Shown here one piece after another: positions 38,686 through 49,377 of a stretch of DNA of 64,000 bases (position 1 is the stretch's first letter; each line of letters opens with the position of its first letter). The position numbers and the translations under genes are program-made. This DNA comes from Lysinibacillus sphaericus (GTDB lineage Bacteria; Bacillota; Bacilli; Bacillales_A; Planococcaceae). The stretch covers positions 2,480,001 through 2,544,000 of the forward strand of contig NZ_CP015224.1 of assembly GCF_001629735.1 (NCBI RefSeq), in the 5' to 3' direction. Under the pieces are notes generated by a model. It was not told where the DNA came from. It made no database searches and was given only the letters and a program-made list of their open reading frames with translations.

Positions 38686-40629
38686 ATGAGTATGGAAGAA
38701 TTATTCCATCCAATGCAAGAACCGATGATTTTAGCGGCAGCTATTAGTATCGTAGTTGGAGCAGTCGTTATCGTAGCTGGCCTTACTTATTTCAAAAAAT
38801 GGGGCTATTTCTACAAAAACTGGCTATCAACTGTTGACCATAAAAAAATCGGGATTATGTATATCGCTGTAGCATTATTAATGCTATTCCGCGGTGGTAT
38901 CGATGCACTGTTAATGCGTGCACAAACAGCAGTTCCGGATAACGGACTTCTTGATGCACAACATTATAATGAGATTTTTACAACACACGGTTTATTAATG
39001 ATTTTATTTATGGCTATGCCATTTGTTATTGGTTTAATGAACATTGTCATCCCCCTTCAAATCGGTGCACGTGACGTTGCTTTCCCACGTCTAAATGCTG
39101 TCAGCTTTTGGTTATTTGCAGCAGGTGCGGGTTTATTAAACTTATCATTCATTATCGGTGGTTCGCCAGATGCTGGTTGGACAGCCTACTTCCCACTTGC
39201 AAGTACGGATTTTAGTCCGACTGTAGGGAATAACTATTATTCTTTAGCACTTCAATTATCAGGTATTGGTACATTGATGACAGGTGTTAACTTCATCACG
39301 ACCATTATTAAAATGCGTGCACCTGGTATGAAATTAATGAAAATGCCAATGTTTACGTGGTCGATTTTAATTACAAACGTAATTATTGTATTCGCATTCC
39401 CAGTATTAACTGTAGCGCTTGCTCTTATGATGTTAGACCGTCAATTCGGTACAAAATTCTTTGCTATGCAAGACGGCGGTATGGATATGCTTTGGGCCAA
39501 CCTATTCTGGGTTTGGGGACATCCTGAAGTTTATATCGTTATTCTACCTGCTTTCGGTATTTTCTCAGAAATCATTGCAACATTTGCACGTAAAAACTTG
39601 TATGGTTATAAATCAATGGTTATGAGTATGGTTGTCATTTCTTTACTATCATTCTTAGTTTGGGCTCACCACTTCTATACAATGGGTCACGGGGTAATGG
39701 TAAACAGCGTATTCTCTATTACGACAATGGCAATCGCCGTTCCTACTGGTGTTAAAATATTTAACTGGCTACTGACGATGAGGCACGGGAAAATTCAATT
39801 TACAACACCGATGCTTTATGCACTTGGCTTTATTCCAATTTTCACAATTGGTGGGGTTACAGGGGTAATGTTAGCGATGGCAAGTGCTGACTATCAATAT
39901 CATAATACGATGTTCCTAGTTGCCCACTTCCACTACGTTTTAATTCCAGGTACAGTATTCGGTGTACTTGCAGGTTATCACTACTGGTGGCCAAAAATGT
40001 TCGGTTTCCGTTTAAATGAAAAATTAGGGAAAACTGCGTTCTGGTTTATTGCAATCAGCTTCAATGTAACATTCTTCCCATTATTCATTTTAGGTTTAGA
40101 TGGCTATGCTCGTCGTATGTACACTTACTCAGAATCAACAGGCTATGGACCATTGAACATGTTATCATTCGTTGGTGCTTTAGGACTTGCAGTCGGCTTT
40201 GCGTTGATCGTTTATAATATCTACTACAGCTGGAAACATATGCCTCGCAATGAAAAGGCAGATGTATGGGATGGTCGTACACTTGAATGGGCTACTCATT
40301 CTCCAGTACCAGAATACAACTTTGCAGTAGTTCCAACTGTTACTCGCTTAGATGAGTTCTGGTTCGCGAAAAAAGAAGGTCGCGATATTACAGCAGGTAA
40401 AATTGAAAAAATTCACATGCCAAATAATACAGGCACACCATTCTGGATGAGTGGATTCTTCTTCCTTGCAGCATTCTTCGCTGTATTTAATCTATGGGTT
40501 CCAGCCATCATTAGTATGCTTGGTGTATTTGGCTTCATGATCCATCGTTCTTTCGAAAAAGACCATGGTCGTTATATTTCAGTTGAGGAAGTTATGGCAA
40601 CTGAGAAAAGCTTGAGAGGTGATAAATAA
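38686..40629 (+). CDS. qoxB: Cytochrome aa3 quinol oxidase subunit I
   Basis: The 647-residue subunit has about 14 to 15 membrane helices. The haem a ligand lies in [14 protein letters not shown], the CuB histidine and cross-linked tyrosine in [15 protein letters not shown], the CuB pair in [10 protein letters not shown], and the haem ligands in [13 protein letters not shown]. The start at 38686 (M-S-M-E-E-L-F-H) follows AGGAG at 8 bases. It carries the binuclear centre where oxygen is reduced. Confidence 0.97.
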   Translation: MSMEELFHPMQEPMILAAAISIVVGAVVIVAGLTYFKKWGYFYKNWLSTVDHKKIGIMYIAVALLMLFRGGIDALLMRAQTAVPDNGLLDAQHYNEIFTTHGLLMILFMAMPFVIGLMNIVIPLQIGARDVAFPRLNAVSFWLFAAGAGLLNLSFIIGGSPDAGWTAYFPLASTDFSPTVGNNYYSLALQLSGIGTLMTGVNFITTIIKMRAPGMKLMKMPMFTWSILITNVIIVFAFPVLTVALALMMLDRQFGTKFFAMQDGGMDMLWANLFWVWGHPEVYIVILPAFGIFSEIIATFARKNLYGYKSMVMSMVVISLLSFLVWAHHFYTMGHGVMVNSVFSITTMAIAVPTGVKIFNWLLTMRHGKIQFTTPMLYALGFIPIFTIGGVTGVMLAMASADYQYHNTMFLVAHFHYVLIPGTVFGVLAGYHYWWPKMFGFRLNEKLGKTAFWFIAISFNVTFFPLFILGLDGYARRMYTYSESTGYGPLNMLSFVGALGLAVGFALIVYNIYYSWKHMPRNEKADVWDGRTLEWATHSPVPEYNFAVVPTVTRLDEFWFAKKEGRDITAGKIEKIHMPNNTGTPFWMSGFFFLAAFFAVFNLWVPAIISMLGVFGFMIHRSFEKDHGRYISVEEVMATEKSLRGDK

Positions 40630-40630
40630 T

Positions 40631-41230
40631 ATGAAAATCGATTCTTCACTTCCATTAGAATATAGTACAGAGGAAAATCGCCTAAAAATCTTTGGTTTCT
40701 GGATATTCCTTGGCGCCGAGATCGTGTTATTTGCCACATTGTTTACTGTGTATTTCACACTTCACACACGGACAGGTAATGGCCCGAATGGTGCCGAAAT
40801 CTTTGAGTTAACACCAGTACTATGGGAAACATTCTTATTATTAACAAGTAGTTTCACCATTGGTCTGGGTGTTCATGCAATGCGTATTGGTCGTAAAAAG
40901 GCAATGATGACTTTCTTCATCATTACCCTTTTACTTGGACTAGGTTTCTTAGCTATTGAGATTGATGAGTTCATCACTTATGTACATGAAGGTGCGACAA
41001 TTCAAACAAGCGCATTCTTGTCATCATTAATGACTTTACTTGGAACACACGGTGCCCACGTAACATTTGGTTTCTTCTGGGGACTAGCTATCATTATCCA
41101 AGTAGCTAAACGTGGTTTAAATCCACAAACAGCGAACAAAGCGTTTATCTTCTCATTGTACTGGCATTTCCTAGACGTTGTTTGGATTTTCATCTTCAGC
41201 TTCGTCTATTTGAAAGGACTGATTAGCTGA
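40631..41230 (+). CDS. qoxC: Cytochrome aa3 quinol oxidase subunit III
   Basis: The 199-residue, five-helix membrane protein has the conserved subunit III segments KIFGFWIFLGAEIVLFATLF and LLGTHGAHVTFGFFWG. The ATG at 40631 starts one base after the qoxB stop with GAGGTG inside the qoxB end. The last base overlaps qoxD (TGATG), so B, C and D are tightly coupled. Confidence 0.96.
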   Translation: MKIDSSLPLEYSTEENRLKIFGFWIFLGAEIVLFATLFTVYFTLHTRTGNGPNGAEIFELTPVLWETFLLLTSSFTIGLGVHAMRIGRKKAMMTFFIITLLLGLGFLAIEIDEFITYVHEGATIQTSAFLSSLMTLLGTHGAHVTFGFFWGLAIIIQVAKRGLNPQTANKAFIFSLYWHFLDVVWIFIFSFVYLKGLIS

Positions 41231-41511
41231 TGAAGGAATTATTCCCAAAACAACATGTCATGGGCTTCGGCTTCTCACTATTACTGACACTTGTCGCTTT
41301 AGCCGTTGTAACCTTTGATATGAGTTATAAAATGGCATTCGCTATTTTACTTGTCACTGCCCTTGCACAAGCAACTGTACAATTAGTGTTATTTATGCAC
41401 ATCGGTGAATCTGAAGATAAGAAAACGTTATATACAACGATTTTATATTCAGTATTTGTAGGTGTTGTAACAATCATTGGTACATTGTTCGCCATGATCT
41501 GGGGTTACTAA
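41230..41511 (+). CDS. qoxD: Cytochrome aa3 quinol oxidase subunit IV
   Basis: The 93-residue protein has three membrane helices and the typical subunit IV motif AQATVQLVLFMHIGE. It overlaps qoxC by one base and is the last gene of the operon, closed by a strong terminator. Confidence 0.95.
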   Translation: MKELFPKQHVMGFGFSLLLTLVALAVVTFDMSYKMAFAILLVTALAQATVQLVLFMHIGESEDKKTLYTTILYSVFVGVVTIIGTLFAMIWGY

Positions 41512-41562
41512 GTAATTAATTTCATTTAGATATTTTCGAGCTTGTTGAAGAAAAGCTCCTCT

Positions 41563-41615
41563 AAAAGCTGTCACGGCCTTTCGCATTATTCGATTGGTCA
41601 GTGACAGCTTTTTTA
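41563..41615 (+). terminator. Terminator of qoxABCD
   Basis: Arms AAAAGCTGTCAC / GTGACAGCTTTT with a 26-base loop and a T-run. Confidence 0.85.
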
Positions 41616-41766
41616 ATAATTTTCATGCTTGTCACTGGTCGTTGTTGCAAGATTATTGTTTTATTACTAAGGAATTAGATTCATTTTATAAAATAACGAA
41701 ACTTTTCCTTTTCTTGGGCGTATACTAGTAGATAGTGTTTTTTACCAAGAATAGGAGATGAAAGTA

Positions 41767-42624
41767 ATGAAGAAGATTTTTAAAGTATTAGCAGTTGGAA
41801 CACTAGCATTAACGCTTGCTGCTTGTAATTCAAGTGCCACACCTACGAAAGACACAACCGAAAAAAGCAAACTCACTTTAGAACAAGTGTATGACAAAGC
41901 AGTGGATCGCCAGGCTGATATTAAAAGTGCTAGTGCTAATATGGACATGACACAGGTAACAAAGGTTGGAGCTGGCGAAGAGGCTATGGAATTCTCTATC
42001 AACTCTAAAATGGAAATGGACATTATCGTTGATCCACTTGCTATGCATTTATCAGGCTCAATGTCAATGCCAGATATGATGAGTGAAGGCCAAGAAACAA
42101 CGGACATGCCTATTGAAATGTATATGAAAAAAGACGCTGGCCTTTTCATGAAAGATGTGACTACAGACAGTTGGTTAAAACTTCCTGATGAGAATTTTGA
42201 TGCTATTTTAGATCAAACGGCTGCTTCTGCTGATGCAAAGGAACAGTTAGAACAACTTAAAAAGTTCATCAAAGATTTTACATTTGAACAAACTGATAAA
42301 GAATACGTCCTTACATTAGAAGCAAAAGGTGATAAATTTAAAGAGCTAATTGATTCTGAGATTAATAAATCAATGCAGGATATGGGATTAGAAGAAAACC
42401 CTATGGATCAACTAACAATTGAAAAAATCAACTATGTGCTACACATCGATAAAAAGACTTTCGATACAAACAAAATGGATATGAATTTTGATTTGAAAAT
42501 GGCAGTAGAAGGTGATGAATTGTTAATGAATACAAAATCAGTCGTTACTTATACTGATTTCAATCACCTTAAAACAATTGATATTCCTCAAAACATAGTA
42601 GATAACGCACAAACAATCGAATAA
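41767..42624 (+). CDS. Lipoprotein, LppX/DUF6612-like
   Basis: The 285-residue protein has a lipoprotein signal peptide with LTLAAC and cysteine 20. Its body consists of alternating beta strands rich in methionine, lysine and aspartate (SKMEMDIIVDPLAMHLSGSM and a later KMDMNFDLKMAVEGDEL). This resembles the half-barrel lipoproteins that bind lipids, but the ligand is unknown. The ATG at 41767 has AGGAG at 9 bases; the ATG at 41758 touches that site. Confidence 0.75.
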   Translation: MKKIFKVLAVGTLALTLAACNSSATPTKDTTEKSKLTLEQVYDKAVDRQADIKSASANMDMTQVTKVGAGEEAMEFSINSKMEMDIIVDPLAMHLSGSMSMPDMMSEGQETTDMPIEMYMKKDAGLFMKDVTTDSWLKLPDENFDAILDQTAASADAKEQLEQLKKFIKDFTFEQTDKEYVLTLEAKGDKFKELIDSEINKSMQDMGLEENPMDQLTIEKINYVLHIDKKTFDTNKMDMNFDLKMAVEGDELLMNTKSVVTYTDFNHLKTIDIPQNIVDNAQTIE

Positions 42625-42665
42625 AAAACAAACCTGCTTGTATATAGATGACAAGCAGGTTTGTT
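42621..42665. terminator. Terminator shared by the lipoprotein and uspA genes
   Basis: Perfect 15-base arms AACAAACCTGCTTGT / ACAAGCAGGTTTGTT lie between two convergent genes. The T-run is good on the minus strand and weak on the plus strand. Confidence 0.8.
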
Positions 42666-42706
42666 GTGTTATTATCCATATAAATATGACGAAGATTTCC
42701 GTAAAA

Positions 42707-43126
42707 TTATCGAACGATTAATACATCACAATGAGCATGACGTACTACTTTTTCTGCTACAGACCCTAGCATCATTTTTTCCATTCGATTTAACCCTGTT
42801 GCTCCACATACAATCAAATCAACATTCGTAAGCTGTGTCAAAATCCCCTTTGGCGAACCCGTTTCTACAACTGACTCTACGCTTTGAACACCGGTCTGAA
42901 CCACTTGCTCTTCCAAGCTTGCCATTTTGCTCTTGTTTTCTTTCTTCAATTCCTCTGCATATTTTAAATCATAGGCTGACACCGCACCAAAAGATTTTGT
43001 ATCAATCACATTCACTAGTTGCAAAGTAGCATTGTGTTGCATCGCTAATTGACTCGCTCTTTCTAAAGCCTTCAATGATTGTTCTGAGAAATCAATTGCT
43101 ACTGCGATTTTTAGATAATTAGCCAT
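42707..43126 (-). CDS. Universal stress protein UspA family
   Basis: The 139-residue protein has the Usp fold with the ATP-binding pattern G-x-x-G-(9x)-G-S (GATGLNRMEKMMLGS) and the C-terminal strand CDVLIVR. It begins KIAVAIDFSEQSLKALERA. ATP-binding Usp proteins act in stress survival by means that are not fully known. It lies 50 bases after the sugar dehydrogenase gene on the same strand. Confidence 0.93.
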   Translation of the reverse strand: MANYLKIAVAIDFSEQSLKALERASQLAMQHNATLQLVNVIDTKSFGAVSAYDLKYAEELKKENKSKMASLEEQVVQTGVQSVESVVETGSPKGILTQLTNVDLIVCGATGLNRMEKMMLGSVAEKVVRHAHCDVLIVR

Positions 43127-43176
43127 ATTAGTCCTCTCCCTTCAACATGGCATTCCATGTTTTCACAAATATTATA

Positions 43177-44244
43177 TCATAACGGTGTTCTGTATAGTTT
43201 ATCGTCATCGGGTTGTGGATTGCCACGTCCATCCGTATTATTGCTGATAAAGTACAAATAGCTATCATCCATAAAGACATCTCGTATTCTTCCGAAATCT
43301 GATAATAGTACATCTTGTTTATGCTTGCTCATATCAAATGTTAGCACCGCTGTCCCCCTTAGTGCCGCAACATATAATCGATCATTCACTACGGTTATGC
43401 CAGAGGGTGCCCACGTTTTTGATGGGCCTGAAGTAAATAGAGGTGTAACCATTCGTTGCTGTTTGTCTGTTCCCTCCATGAGCGGCCAACCATAATTCTT
43501 CCCTTTTTCAATCACGTTGATTTCGTCATTTGCTGCATTGCCATGTTCGCTTGCGTACATCGTACCATCCGTTGCCCATGCTAATCCCTGCGGATTTCGA
43601 TGCCCATAGCTATACACATAAGAACGAGGAAAGGGATTATCATTCGGTATGGAACCATCCAAATTGAGACGTAAAATTTTTCCTTCCAACGCATCTAAAT
43701 CCTGTGCTAAAGATGGCTGGGTTGCATCGCCCACAGTAACATACAATTTGCTATCGGGACCTATTTTTAAACGTCCACCATGATGATATGTACCACTCTG
43801 TATTCGATCAATTAGGAGATCCGTTTCCTGCCACTTATTATCGATTAACGTTAATGTCACAACCCGATTAAATTGCGCTGATTCCTCTTCATACGTATAG
43901 TACGCATAAGCAATATATGTTGTTGTAAAATCAGGAGCTAACACAAATCCTAGGAGACCTGCTTCTGGAGCTGACGACAAATCCTTCTTTAATAAAACCT
44001 GTTGTCTTTCAACTACATCTTCCGTAATCTTCACAATATTCCCTGGTCTTTCTGCTACATATAACGCTGTATCACTCTTTTCAATAGACCATGGTGTATG
44101 TAATTGCTCTGCTATTACTTCAACGTTTGGAGTGACTTTTAAGGGTTCCTCTTGTATGACCTTCCGTTCATCCTTCCCCTCTGTAGATGTACAGCCCAAA
44201 CATAGAAAAATGACTAGCAGTAAAATCGGAATCATTCGCCTCAT
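43177..44244 (-). CDS. Lipoprotein of the PQQ-dependent glucose/sorbosone dehydrogenase family
   Basis: The 355-residue protein has a lipoprotein signal (lipobox LCLGC, cysteine 18) followed by a six-bladed propeller of the GSDH type. The segments TPWSIEKSD, GLLGFVLAPDF, YHHGGRLKIGPDSKLYVTVGD and YGHRNPQGLAWATDGTMYASEHG are diagnostic. It would oxidise aldose sugars at the cell surface if PQQ or a related cofactor is available; no PQQ synthesis genes are seen in the window. The ATG has AAGGAGG upstream. Confidence 0.9.
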   Translation of the reverse strand: MRRMIPILLLVIFLCLGCTSTEGKDERKVIQEEPLKVTPNVEVIAEQLHTPWSIEKSDTALYVAERPGNIVKITEDVVERQQVLLKKDLSSAPEAGLLGFVLAPDFTTTYIAYAYYTYEEESAQFNRVVTLTLIDNKWQETDLLIDRIQSGTYHHGGRLKIGPDSKLYVTVGDATQPSLAQDLDALEGKILRLNLDGSIPNDNPFPRSYVYSYGHRNPQGLAWATDGTMYASEHGNAANDEINVIEKGKNYGWPLMEGTDKQQRMVTPLFTSGPSKTWAPSGITVVNDRLYVAALRGTAVLTFDMSKHKQDVLLSDFGRIRDVFMDDSYLYFISNNTDGRGNPQPDDDKLYRTPL

Positions 44245-44291
44245 TTTGTTTCCTCCTTTTCTGTCATAAAAATAATACTATTTTTTGAAAT

Positions 44292-44318
44292 AGAAAAAGA
44301 CGTCGCCCTAGACGTCTC
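44292..44318 (-). terminator. Terminator overlapping the end of the 54-residue gene
   Basis: Perfect 7-base arms AGACGTC / GACGTCT and a minus-strand T-run; the stop codon of the small gene lies in the loop. Confidence 0.7.
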
Positions 44319-44472
44319 TTTTACTTACTTTTATACTTTCGAACATAATTATTTCACCAAATGTTTTTGTGTGCTCTAGCACTTTAAGATAAGCTTCTTT
44401 TCGATGGATGAGTCGTTCTTGTCGTAATTTTAGATAGGAATAATAAAAGTCATCTATAGCTATTTTATCCAT
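44308..44472 (-). CDS. Small basic protein of unknown function
   Basis: A 54-codon frame begins M-D-K-I-A-I-D-D-F-Y-Y-S-Y-L-K and ends S-K-R-D-V. It has AGAGGTG 5 bases before the ATG and a terminator hairpin at its stop codon, two independent signs of a real gene. The predicted protein is a charged, mostly helical soluble peptide rich in K, R and E. I do not recognise it. Confidence 0.6.
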   Translation of the reverse strand: MDKIAIDDFYYSYLKLRQERLIHRKEAYLKVLEHTKTFGEIIMFESIKVSKRDV

Positions 44473-44624
44473 AAACTCACCTCTTATAGTAGTTGTCTGC
44501 TACCACTATTATAAGGTTGGTAAATTCTTACGACAATTCTATTTTCTATTTTTGATTATAAGTTCCCAAAAATGGAAGGATAAAAGACATAAGAACGCTC
44601 GAAAGAATATACATATTTATCTAA

Positions 44625-45041
44625 TTAGTTGATAAAAAAAGGCAGTACTTTTTCTTCTACAACTTGTTCACCCGCCTGAATCCATCTACTTTTATCATGA
44701 ATATGCCCATCCTTATCAAGCGGTGTCTGGAACTGGCTAGCTCCTGTAGCATCCAGTAGAGAACCTTCATCATAATCTAAACCAACGTTAGCAACATGTT
44801 TAATGACAAACGGCTTTTGAAATCGAATTTGGGCATCTTCATTGTCTAATTCCCCTGCTGTTACGATAAAGGGCACGCGTAAATATATTGTTTCGCCGCC
44901 GCCTCTCCATAGTACCGCGTCGAAGCTCCCTTTATGATACTCCCAATTCCCACCAATTGTAAAACCGCGATGAATAATATGATCTCGCAAATAACCATAG
45001 CCTATCTCTTTTCCAACTATTTTTGAATCAAACTGTAGCAT
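44625..45041 (-). CDS. YugN-like family protein
   Basis: The 138-residue protein matches the YugN-like family: a GNWEYHKGSFDAVL segment, then ETIYLRVPF, followed by a C-terminal part ending V-V-E-E-K-V-L-P-F-F. The family has no established function. The ATG at 45041 has GGAGG 7 bases upstream; the upstream ATG at 45062 precedes that site. Confidence 0.8.
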   Translation of the reverse strand: MLQFDSKIVGKEIGYGYLRDHIIHRGFTIGGNWEYHKGSFDAVLWRGGGETIYLRVPFIVTAGELDNEDAQIRFQKPFVIKHVANVGLDYDEGSLLDATGASQFQTPLDKDGHIHDKSRWIQAGEQVVEEKVLPFFIN

Positions 45042-45244
45042 GTTGAAACCTCCTCCTTTCATTTGATAAAAGTCTATCCTAAAAAGAGGAATTACAAACT
45101 ATTTAAAGGAACTCAGATTGTTCAATTTAAAACATATTTAGCGGCTTCTACATATTCTGTAACAGCTTTGCGGCAGTTGGCACCAGTCTTTCAAAGACAT
45201 TATTGAATATTATAATCCTCCCTATAATTCCAATATATAGAAAT

Positions 45245-45276
45245 AAATAAAAAGGTGATTAATACGTTAATCACCT
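45245..45276 (-). terminator. Terminator of the ger operon
   Basis: Perfect 10-base arms AGGTGATTAA / TTAATCACCT with a tetraloop, followed by TTTTTATTT on the minus strand. The stop codon of the gerC-type gene lies within the hairpin. Confidence 0.9.
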
Positions 45277-46457
45277 GACGTTCCATAATCCTTGATGGTT
45301 ATGGAAACTTCACATTTTATAGCTGCTTCACTAAATATTTTATCCCAATCCTTTTTTATCTTTTCCCACTCTTTTGGATACTTTATTCTTAATTTATTGC
45401 CGAATCCTGCAACATCTGTTTGATATTCCTGTTGCAGCTTTTCCGACGTTTTCATCACTAATCGTTGAATTTCTTCCTCAATTGTTTTCTCTGCTTTTTT
45501 TAAAAATTTATTATTAAATGCTTTGTCTGACAGTACCCAATGTTCAGCAATTCTTCCTTCCGATTGAATGTTCACTGTAAATGAAATACGATCACCATCT
45601 ATTTTTGGTATGATTTTACTTTTCATAGACATTATTTCATAAACGATAGGTGAATCCGATTCTTTATCAAACCCCTTTACTAACCCCCCTTCCCCTTTCC
45701 CCGTGATCCATGCAATGCCCCCTAAGTCGTTTTCATCCAGAAAGCCTCGAAGTTTTTTAGTTTTCCCATCAATGACAGCAGCACCTACAAATTTTACTTC
45801 TCCATCTTCTGAAACGACGTTTTGTAATAAAAAGCTTGAATCAGAATATAATTTCCCCTCTAATTTTGCAATGGTCATAGGTGGCAAAATTTTGGTTGTT
45901 CTTTCATTCCCCTCCATCATCTCTACCAATTGAAAGGCAGGAATTTTCGTTGGTTCATTTGTTTCAAGTGTCTCACTTGCCCGCCCCTGAGCAATAAGAA
46001 GCAATCCGCTTGGCCGTATCTCCAGCTCTCTTAGAAAAAAGTCCAACAGCTGTTGCAGGTTAATGGTGCTGGCAAGTTCTTCGCCAATAATGGTAACCTT
46101 GGAATGCTCCGCGAATGAATGTTTGTCAGACTTTAATAGCATATTTCGTAATGTAGGCAAAACAACATCCCCTGTTTCAGAAACATTTTTATATGCCTTT
46201 TCTCGTAATGTTCCATCTTTCATTCCTGTAACAGTTGTCTCAGAAGTGACCATTTGATTCGTAACGGTGAGTAACGTTCTATTAGCATATTTAGCCTCTT
46301 TTTGTTCCTCAGTGGTAGCCTCTTCTGTTGCTAAATCTAATGAGGTACCAACAATCAATCCTAAATCCTCAATCTCTTTACTACTCCAGCAACCAGTAAG
46401 TAGGAGAGATACAATCATTACTAGAGAAATACGTAAAAATGGATAGAGTTTCTTCAT
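45267..46457 (-). CDS. Germinant receptor lipoprotein, Ger(x)C family
   Basis: The 396-residue lipoprotein (lipobox LLTG-C23) starts its mature part with the typical CWSSKEIEDLGLIVGTSLD motif of GerAC-type subunits. It has the conserved C-terminal domain ending near GFGNKLRIKYPKEWEKIKKDW. GerC subunits sit on the outer face of the spore inner membrane with the A and B subunits. It overlaps gerB by 4 bases. The germinant sensed cannot be read from the sequence. Confidence 0.93.
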   Translation of the reverse strand: MKKLYPFLRISLVMIVSLLLTGCWSSKEIEDLGLIVGTSLDLATEEATTEEQKEAKYANRTLLTVTNQMVTSETTVTGMKDGTLREKAYKNVSETGDVVLPTLRNMLLKSDKHSFAEHSKVTIIGEELASTINLQQLLDFFLRELEIRPSGLLLIAQGRASETLETNEPTKIPAFQLVEMMEGNERTTKILPPMTIAKLEGKLYSDSSFLLQNVVSEDGEVKFVGAAVIDGKTKKLRGFLDENDLGGIAWITGKGEGGLVKGFDKESDSPIVYEIMSMKSKIIPKIDGDRISFTVNIQSEGRIAEHWVLSDKAFNNKFLKKAEKTIEEEIQRLVMKTSEKLQQEYQTDVAGFGNKLRIKYPKEWEKIKKDWDKIFSEAAIKCEVSITIKDYGTSGD

Positions 46458-47551
46458 GTTTTATCGCCCTTCAATTTTGATATAAGGAGTAAGGTTATGG
46501 GTAGTGCACCAAATAAAAATAAAGCAGCATGACCGATCTTATCGCCAAATTTAAAAAGGTCATTTATATTTTTGGGTGTCATCGCGATAATATAAATAAT
46601 CGGTAATAATCCATATAGAAAAGGGTGCATACTTTTTTTAAAAAGCTGAGCTAACCCTAGAGCGGCAGCATAATAGGTAATGGTAAAGGTGGCGAAAATT
46701 TGCATAATCCATATAACAAGTAAAAATGATTCAAAGCGCTCGAAAATTAATCCTGGAATTTCAAAACTCCGCATGAGTTCGATTGTTGGCCATGTTCTTG
46801 TCATGACCCCTTCGATGGAAAGAGCGCCAATCACCATTACGACAGTAATAACATAAAAAAGTAATGGAATCGCTATGCCCACTAAGACGACTTTGACTGC
46901 TTTCTTTTTATCAGATGGGTACATAAATGCCACTAAGAGCAACATAATCTCAGGACCTAGAAATGCTAATGTCGCCGTTTTTATTCCTTTCAGCATCGGA
47001 ACGACTCCCAGCCCTAAAACAGGTCGAAGATTATCGATTTCAAAGATTCCTAAGCTTAAAAAAGCGACAAGTAAGAAAATCACAAAGGTAATGGGAAATA
47101 TAATTTCGAATAAACGACCGATCGAATTAATTCCACCACTCACCAAATAGAGCCCCACCCATAAGAAAGGTAGAATAATAGCCCATGTGGGTGTTCCCTC
47201 CAATAAAAAGAGGGAGGTTACTTCAGCCATTATTCGAACCTCAAAAGCAGAAATCGTAAAGAAATAAGTAATGACAAGTGCACTAATCAACCATCCTAGC
47301 CATTTTCCAACAATATCTTGATTGTATTGATAAAATGTCTTGTCTGGATATTGTTGACTTAGCTTGACGATAATCACTCCAGCAATCATGGCGATAAGAC
47401 CACCTAAAAAAACACTAATCCAAACATCTGGCGTTTTTACCTTCTCTACCGAGGCACGAGGCAGGGTGAGGATGCCAGTTGCAAGAATATAATTAATAAT
47501 AATGACCATTGTTTGGGACGTCGTAATGTTATCTTTTGGACTGGTAATCAT
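46454..47551 (-). CDS. Germinant receptor permease-like subunit, GerB family
   Basis: The 365-residue protein has about ten membrane helices and belongs to the APC-like GerAB family ([22 protein letters not shown] at the start). The B subunit forms the germinant-binding membrane core. It overlaps the A subunit gene by 23 bases and the C subunit gene by 4, so all three are cotranslated. Confidence 0.94.
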   Translation of the reverse strand: MITSPKDNITTSQTMVIIINYILATGILTLPRASVEKVKTPDVWISVFLGGLIAMIAGVIIVKLSQQYPDKTFYQYNQDIVGKWLGWLISALVITYFFTISAFEVRIMAEVTSLFLLEGTPTWAIILPFLWVGLYLVSGGINSIGRLFEIIFPITFVIFLLVAFLSLGIFEIDNLRPVLGLGVVPMLKGIKTATLAFLGPEIMLLLVAFMYPSDKKKAVKVVLVGIAIPLLFYVITVVMVIGALSIEGVMTRTWPTIELMRSFEIPGLIFERFESFLLVIWIMQIFATFTITYYAAALGLAQLFKKSMHPFLYGLLPIIYIIAMTPKNINDLFKFGDKIGHAALFLFGALPITLLLISKLKGDKT

Positions 47552-49244
47552 GGCTACTGTTTTCCTTTCCTCGTATTTCCCCTTTACGAACAGAATCTTT
47601 TGGCTGTAATAATTTTGGTCGGCGTTTCATCATCATTAATGGCATACGTACCATAAAATCTTTCCAATCCCCTGCTCTATATGGGACAGTCGGACTAACA
47701 TAAGGAACACCAAAACTCTTCAGCTTTACTAAATGACTGCCCAGGAAAAGGAAAAATAGAATGACCCCGTAAAGACCAAATATGGCAGCAAAAAACATAG
47801 CAACAAATCGTAGCATTCGTAATGTAATCCCTGCGTTATATTGAGGGATAGCAAAGGACGAAATAGCGGTTAAAGCAACGACGATAACCATAATCGGACT
47901 TACAATTCCAGCCTGTACAGCTGCTTCTCCAATAACAAGACCCCCGACGATACCCATTGTGGGACCGATCGGCTTGGGCAAACGAAGTCCAGCTTCTCGT
48001 AAAATTTCGATGGCTACCTCCATAATAAGCGCCTCGATTAACGCTGGAAATGGAACTCCTTCCCTTGTGGACATCATGGACAGTGCTAGCTTAGTTGGGA
48101 TTAATCCCTGATGGAACGACACAAAAGCAATATACATGGATGGACCAAAAAGTGTTATCGCAGCAGCCAAGTATCGTAGAAGCCGAATGAGCGAACTTGC
48201 AAACCAGCGTTCATAATAATCTTCCGGAGATTGTAGTAGCATATTAATTGTAACTGGTACAATTAAAGCAAATGGTGTGCCATCTAATATAATGGCAACC
48301 CGCCCCTCCATTAATGCCCCATATACTCGATCAGGACGCTCCGTGTTCTGCACTTGTGTAAAAGGGCTCAGAAAATTATCTTCAATTAACTGCTCTATAT
48401 AGCCCGATTCTAATAGGTTATCAAGGTCGATTGTTTGTATCCGATTTTTTACTTCATCCACCAACTCCGGATCCACTATCTCATCCATATAGGCAATGAC
48501 TAACTCTTTTTTTACCCTCTTCCCCACTTTCATCTGAATGATAGATAATTGCTGATTTTCACCTTGCTGTCTTAGAAGAGCTGTATTGTCACTTAATCTT
48601 TCTGTAAAGCCTACCCTTGGCCCTCTAACAACCGCTTCTGAAATAGGCTCCTCTATATTACGCGTCTTGCCATTTATCGTACAAAGTAATAAAGCATTAG
48701 GCATACCATCTACAAATAAAGCTGTATAACCTATTAATACCTTACTTACTATTCCTTGCATCGTTGATTCTTCTAGTACATCCCCGATAGGTATATTATT
48801 TTTCATGAGGTTCTGCATGTTGCCGTTTTCTGTTAAAGCAGTGGCGGATGTGTCCGAAAAACGCTCCATCATCGAAGTCAAAATATGCTCTTCGATTTGC
48901 CCTTTATCTGCTAGACCTTCAAGATAAACAATAGCCGCACGAATATGAGTATTTCCTATGTGAAATTCTCTAAAGTGGGCATCCCAATTATGCCCAAGTT
49001 CTTGTTTTATTCGTTCAAAATCTTTGATAAAATCACCCGTTAGCGAGGCAACTGTTTCTTGGCTAGATGGCTGATCTACTTCCTTTTGATTCGTGTATTC
49101 TTTCATGTCGATCTTGCCATTATTCTTTTTTTCAAGTATTAAACCATTAAATAATTTGAAAATCAAAAATGGAATAACGAATGCTAAAAAACCCTGCATA
49201 AAAACTTGCCATTGTGGTATATAGGATATTACCCTTTCCCACAT
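47529..49244 (-). CDS. Germinant receptor subunit A, GerA family
   Basis: The 571-residue protein has the GerA N-terminal soluble domain ([19 protein letters not shown] and following) and the C-terminal membrane part with the segment [18 protein letters not shown]. An extra hydrophobic helix precedes the soluble domain (about residues 12-35), which is not usual for the family. The ATG at 49244 has GAGGGTG upstream and is preferred over the open extension to 49265. A sigma-G promoter is expected but I could not identify one. Confidence 0.93.
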   Translation of the reverse strand: MWERVISYIPQWQVFMQGFLAFVIPFLIFKLFNGLILEKKNNGKIDMKEYTNQKEVDQPSSQETVASLTGDFIKDFERIKQELGHNWDAHFREFHIGNTHIRAAIVYLEGLADKGQIEEHILTSMMERFSDTSATALTENGNMQNLMKNNIPIGDVLEESTMQGIVSKVLIGYTALFVDGMPNALLLCTINGKTRNIEEPISEAVVRGPRVGFTERLSDNTALLRQQGENQQLSIIQMKVGKRVKKELVIAYMDEIVDPELVDEVKNRIQTIDLDNLLESGYIEQLIEDNFLSPFTQVQNTERPDRVYGALMEGRVAIILDGTPFALIVPVTINMLLQSPEDYYERWFASSLIRLLRYLAAAITLFGPSMYIAFVSFHQGLIPTKLALSMMSTREGVPFPALIEALIMEVAIEILREAGLRLPKPIGPTMGIVGGLVIGEAAVQAGIVSPIMVIVVALTAISSFAIPQYNAGITLRMLRFVAMFFAAIFGLYGVILFFLFLGSHLVKLKSFGVPYVSPTVPYRAGDWKDFMVRMPLMMMKRRPKLLQPKDSVRKGEIRGKENSSHDYQSKR

Positions 49245-49344
49245 GATGATCACCCTCTTTACCAATCCACAAGGAATTAATTACTACATATTTTTATCTA
49301 AGCAGTCCTATTTTAAACTTCTAAACATCAACATCCTCCCATGA

Positions 49345-49377
49345 CAAAAAATCAGCCTCAATATGCCTGAGTGCTGA
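49345..49377 (-). terminator. Terminator-like hairpin in the region upstream of gerA
   Basis: On the minus strand TCAGCACTCA / TGAGGCTGA pairs with one bulge and is followed by TTTTTTG, about 100 bases before the gerA start. No minus-strand gene lies upstream to be terminated. Confidence 0.6.

Noticed and set aside
41742-42149. 135-codon minus-strand frame opposite the lipoprotein gene
   Set aside because: Shadow of the plus-strand lipoprotein, which has a lipobox and a good ribosome binding site.
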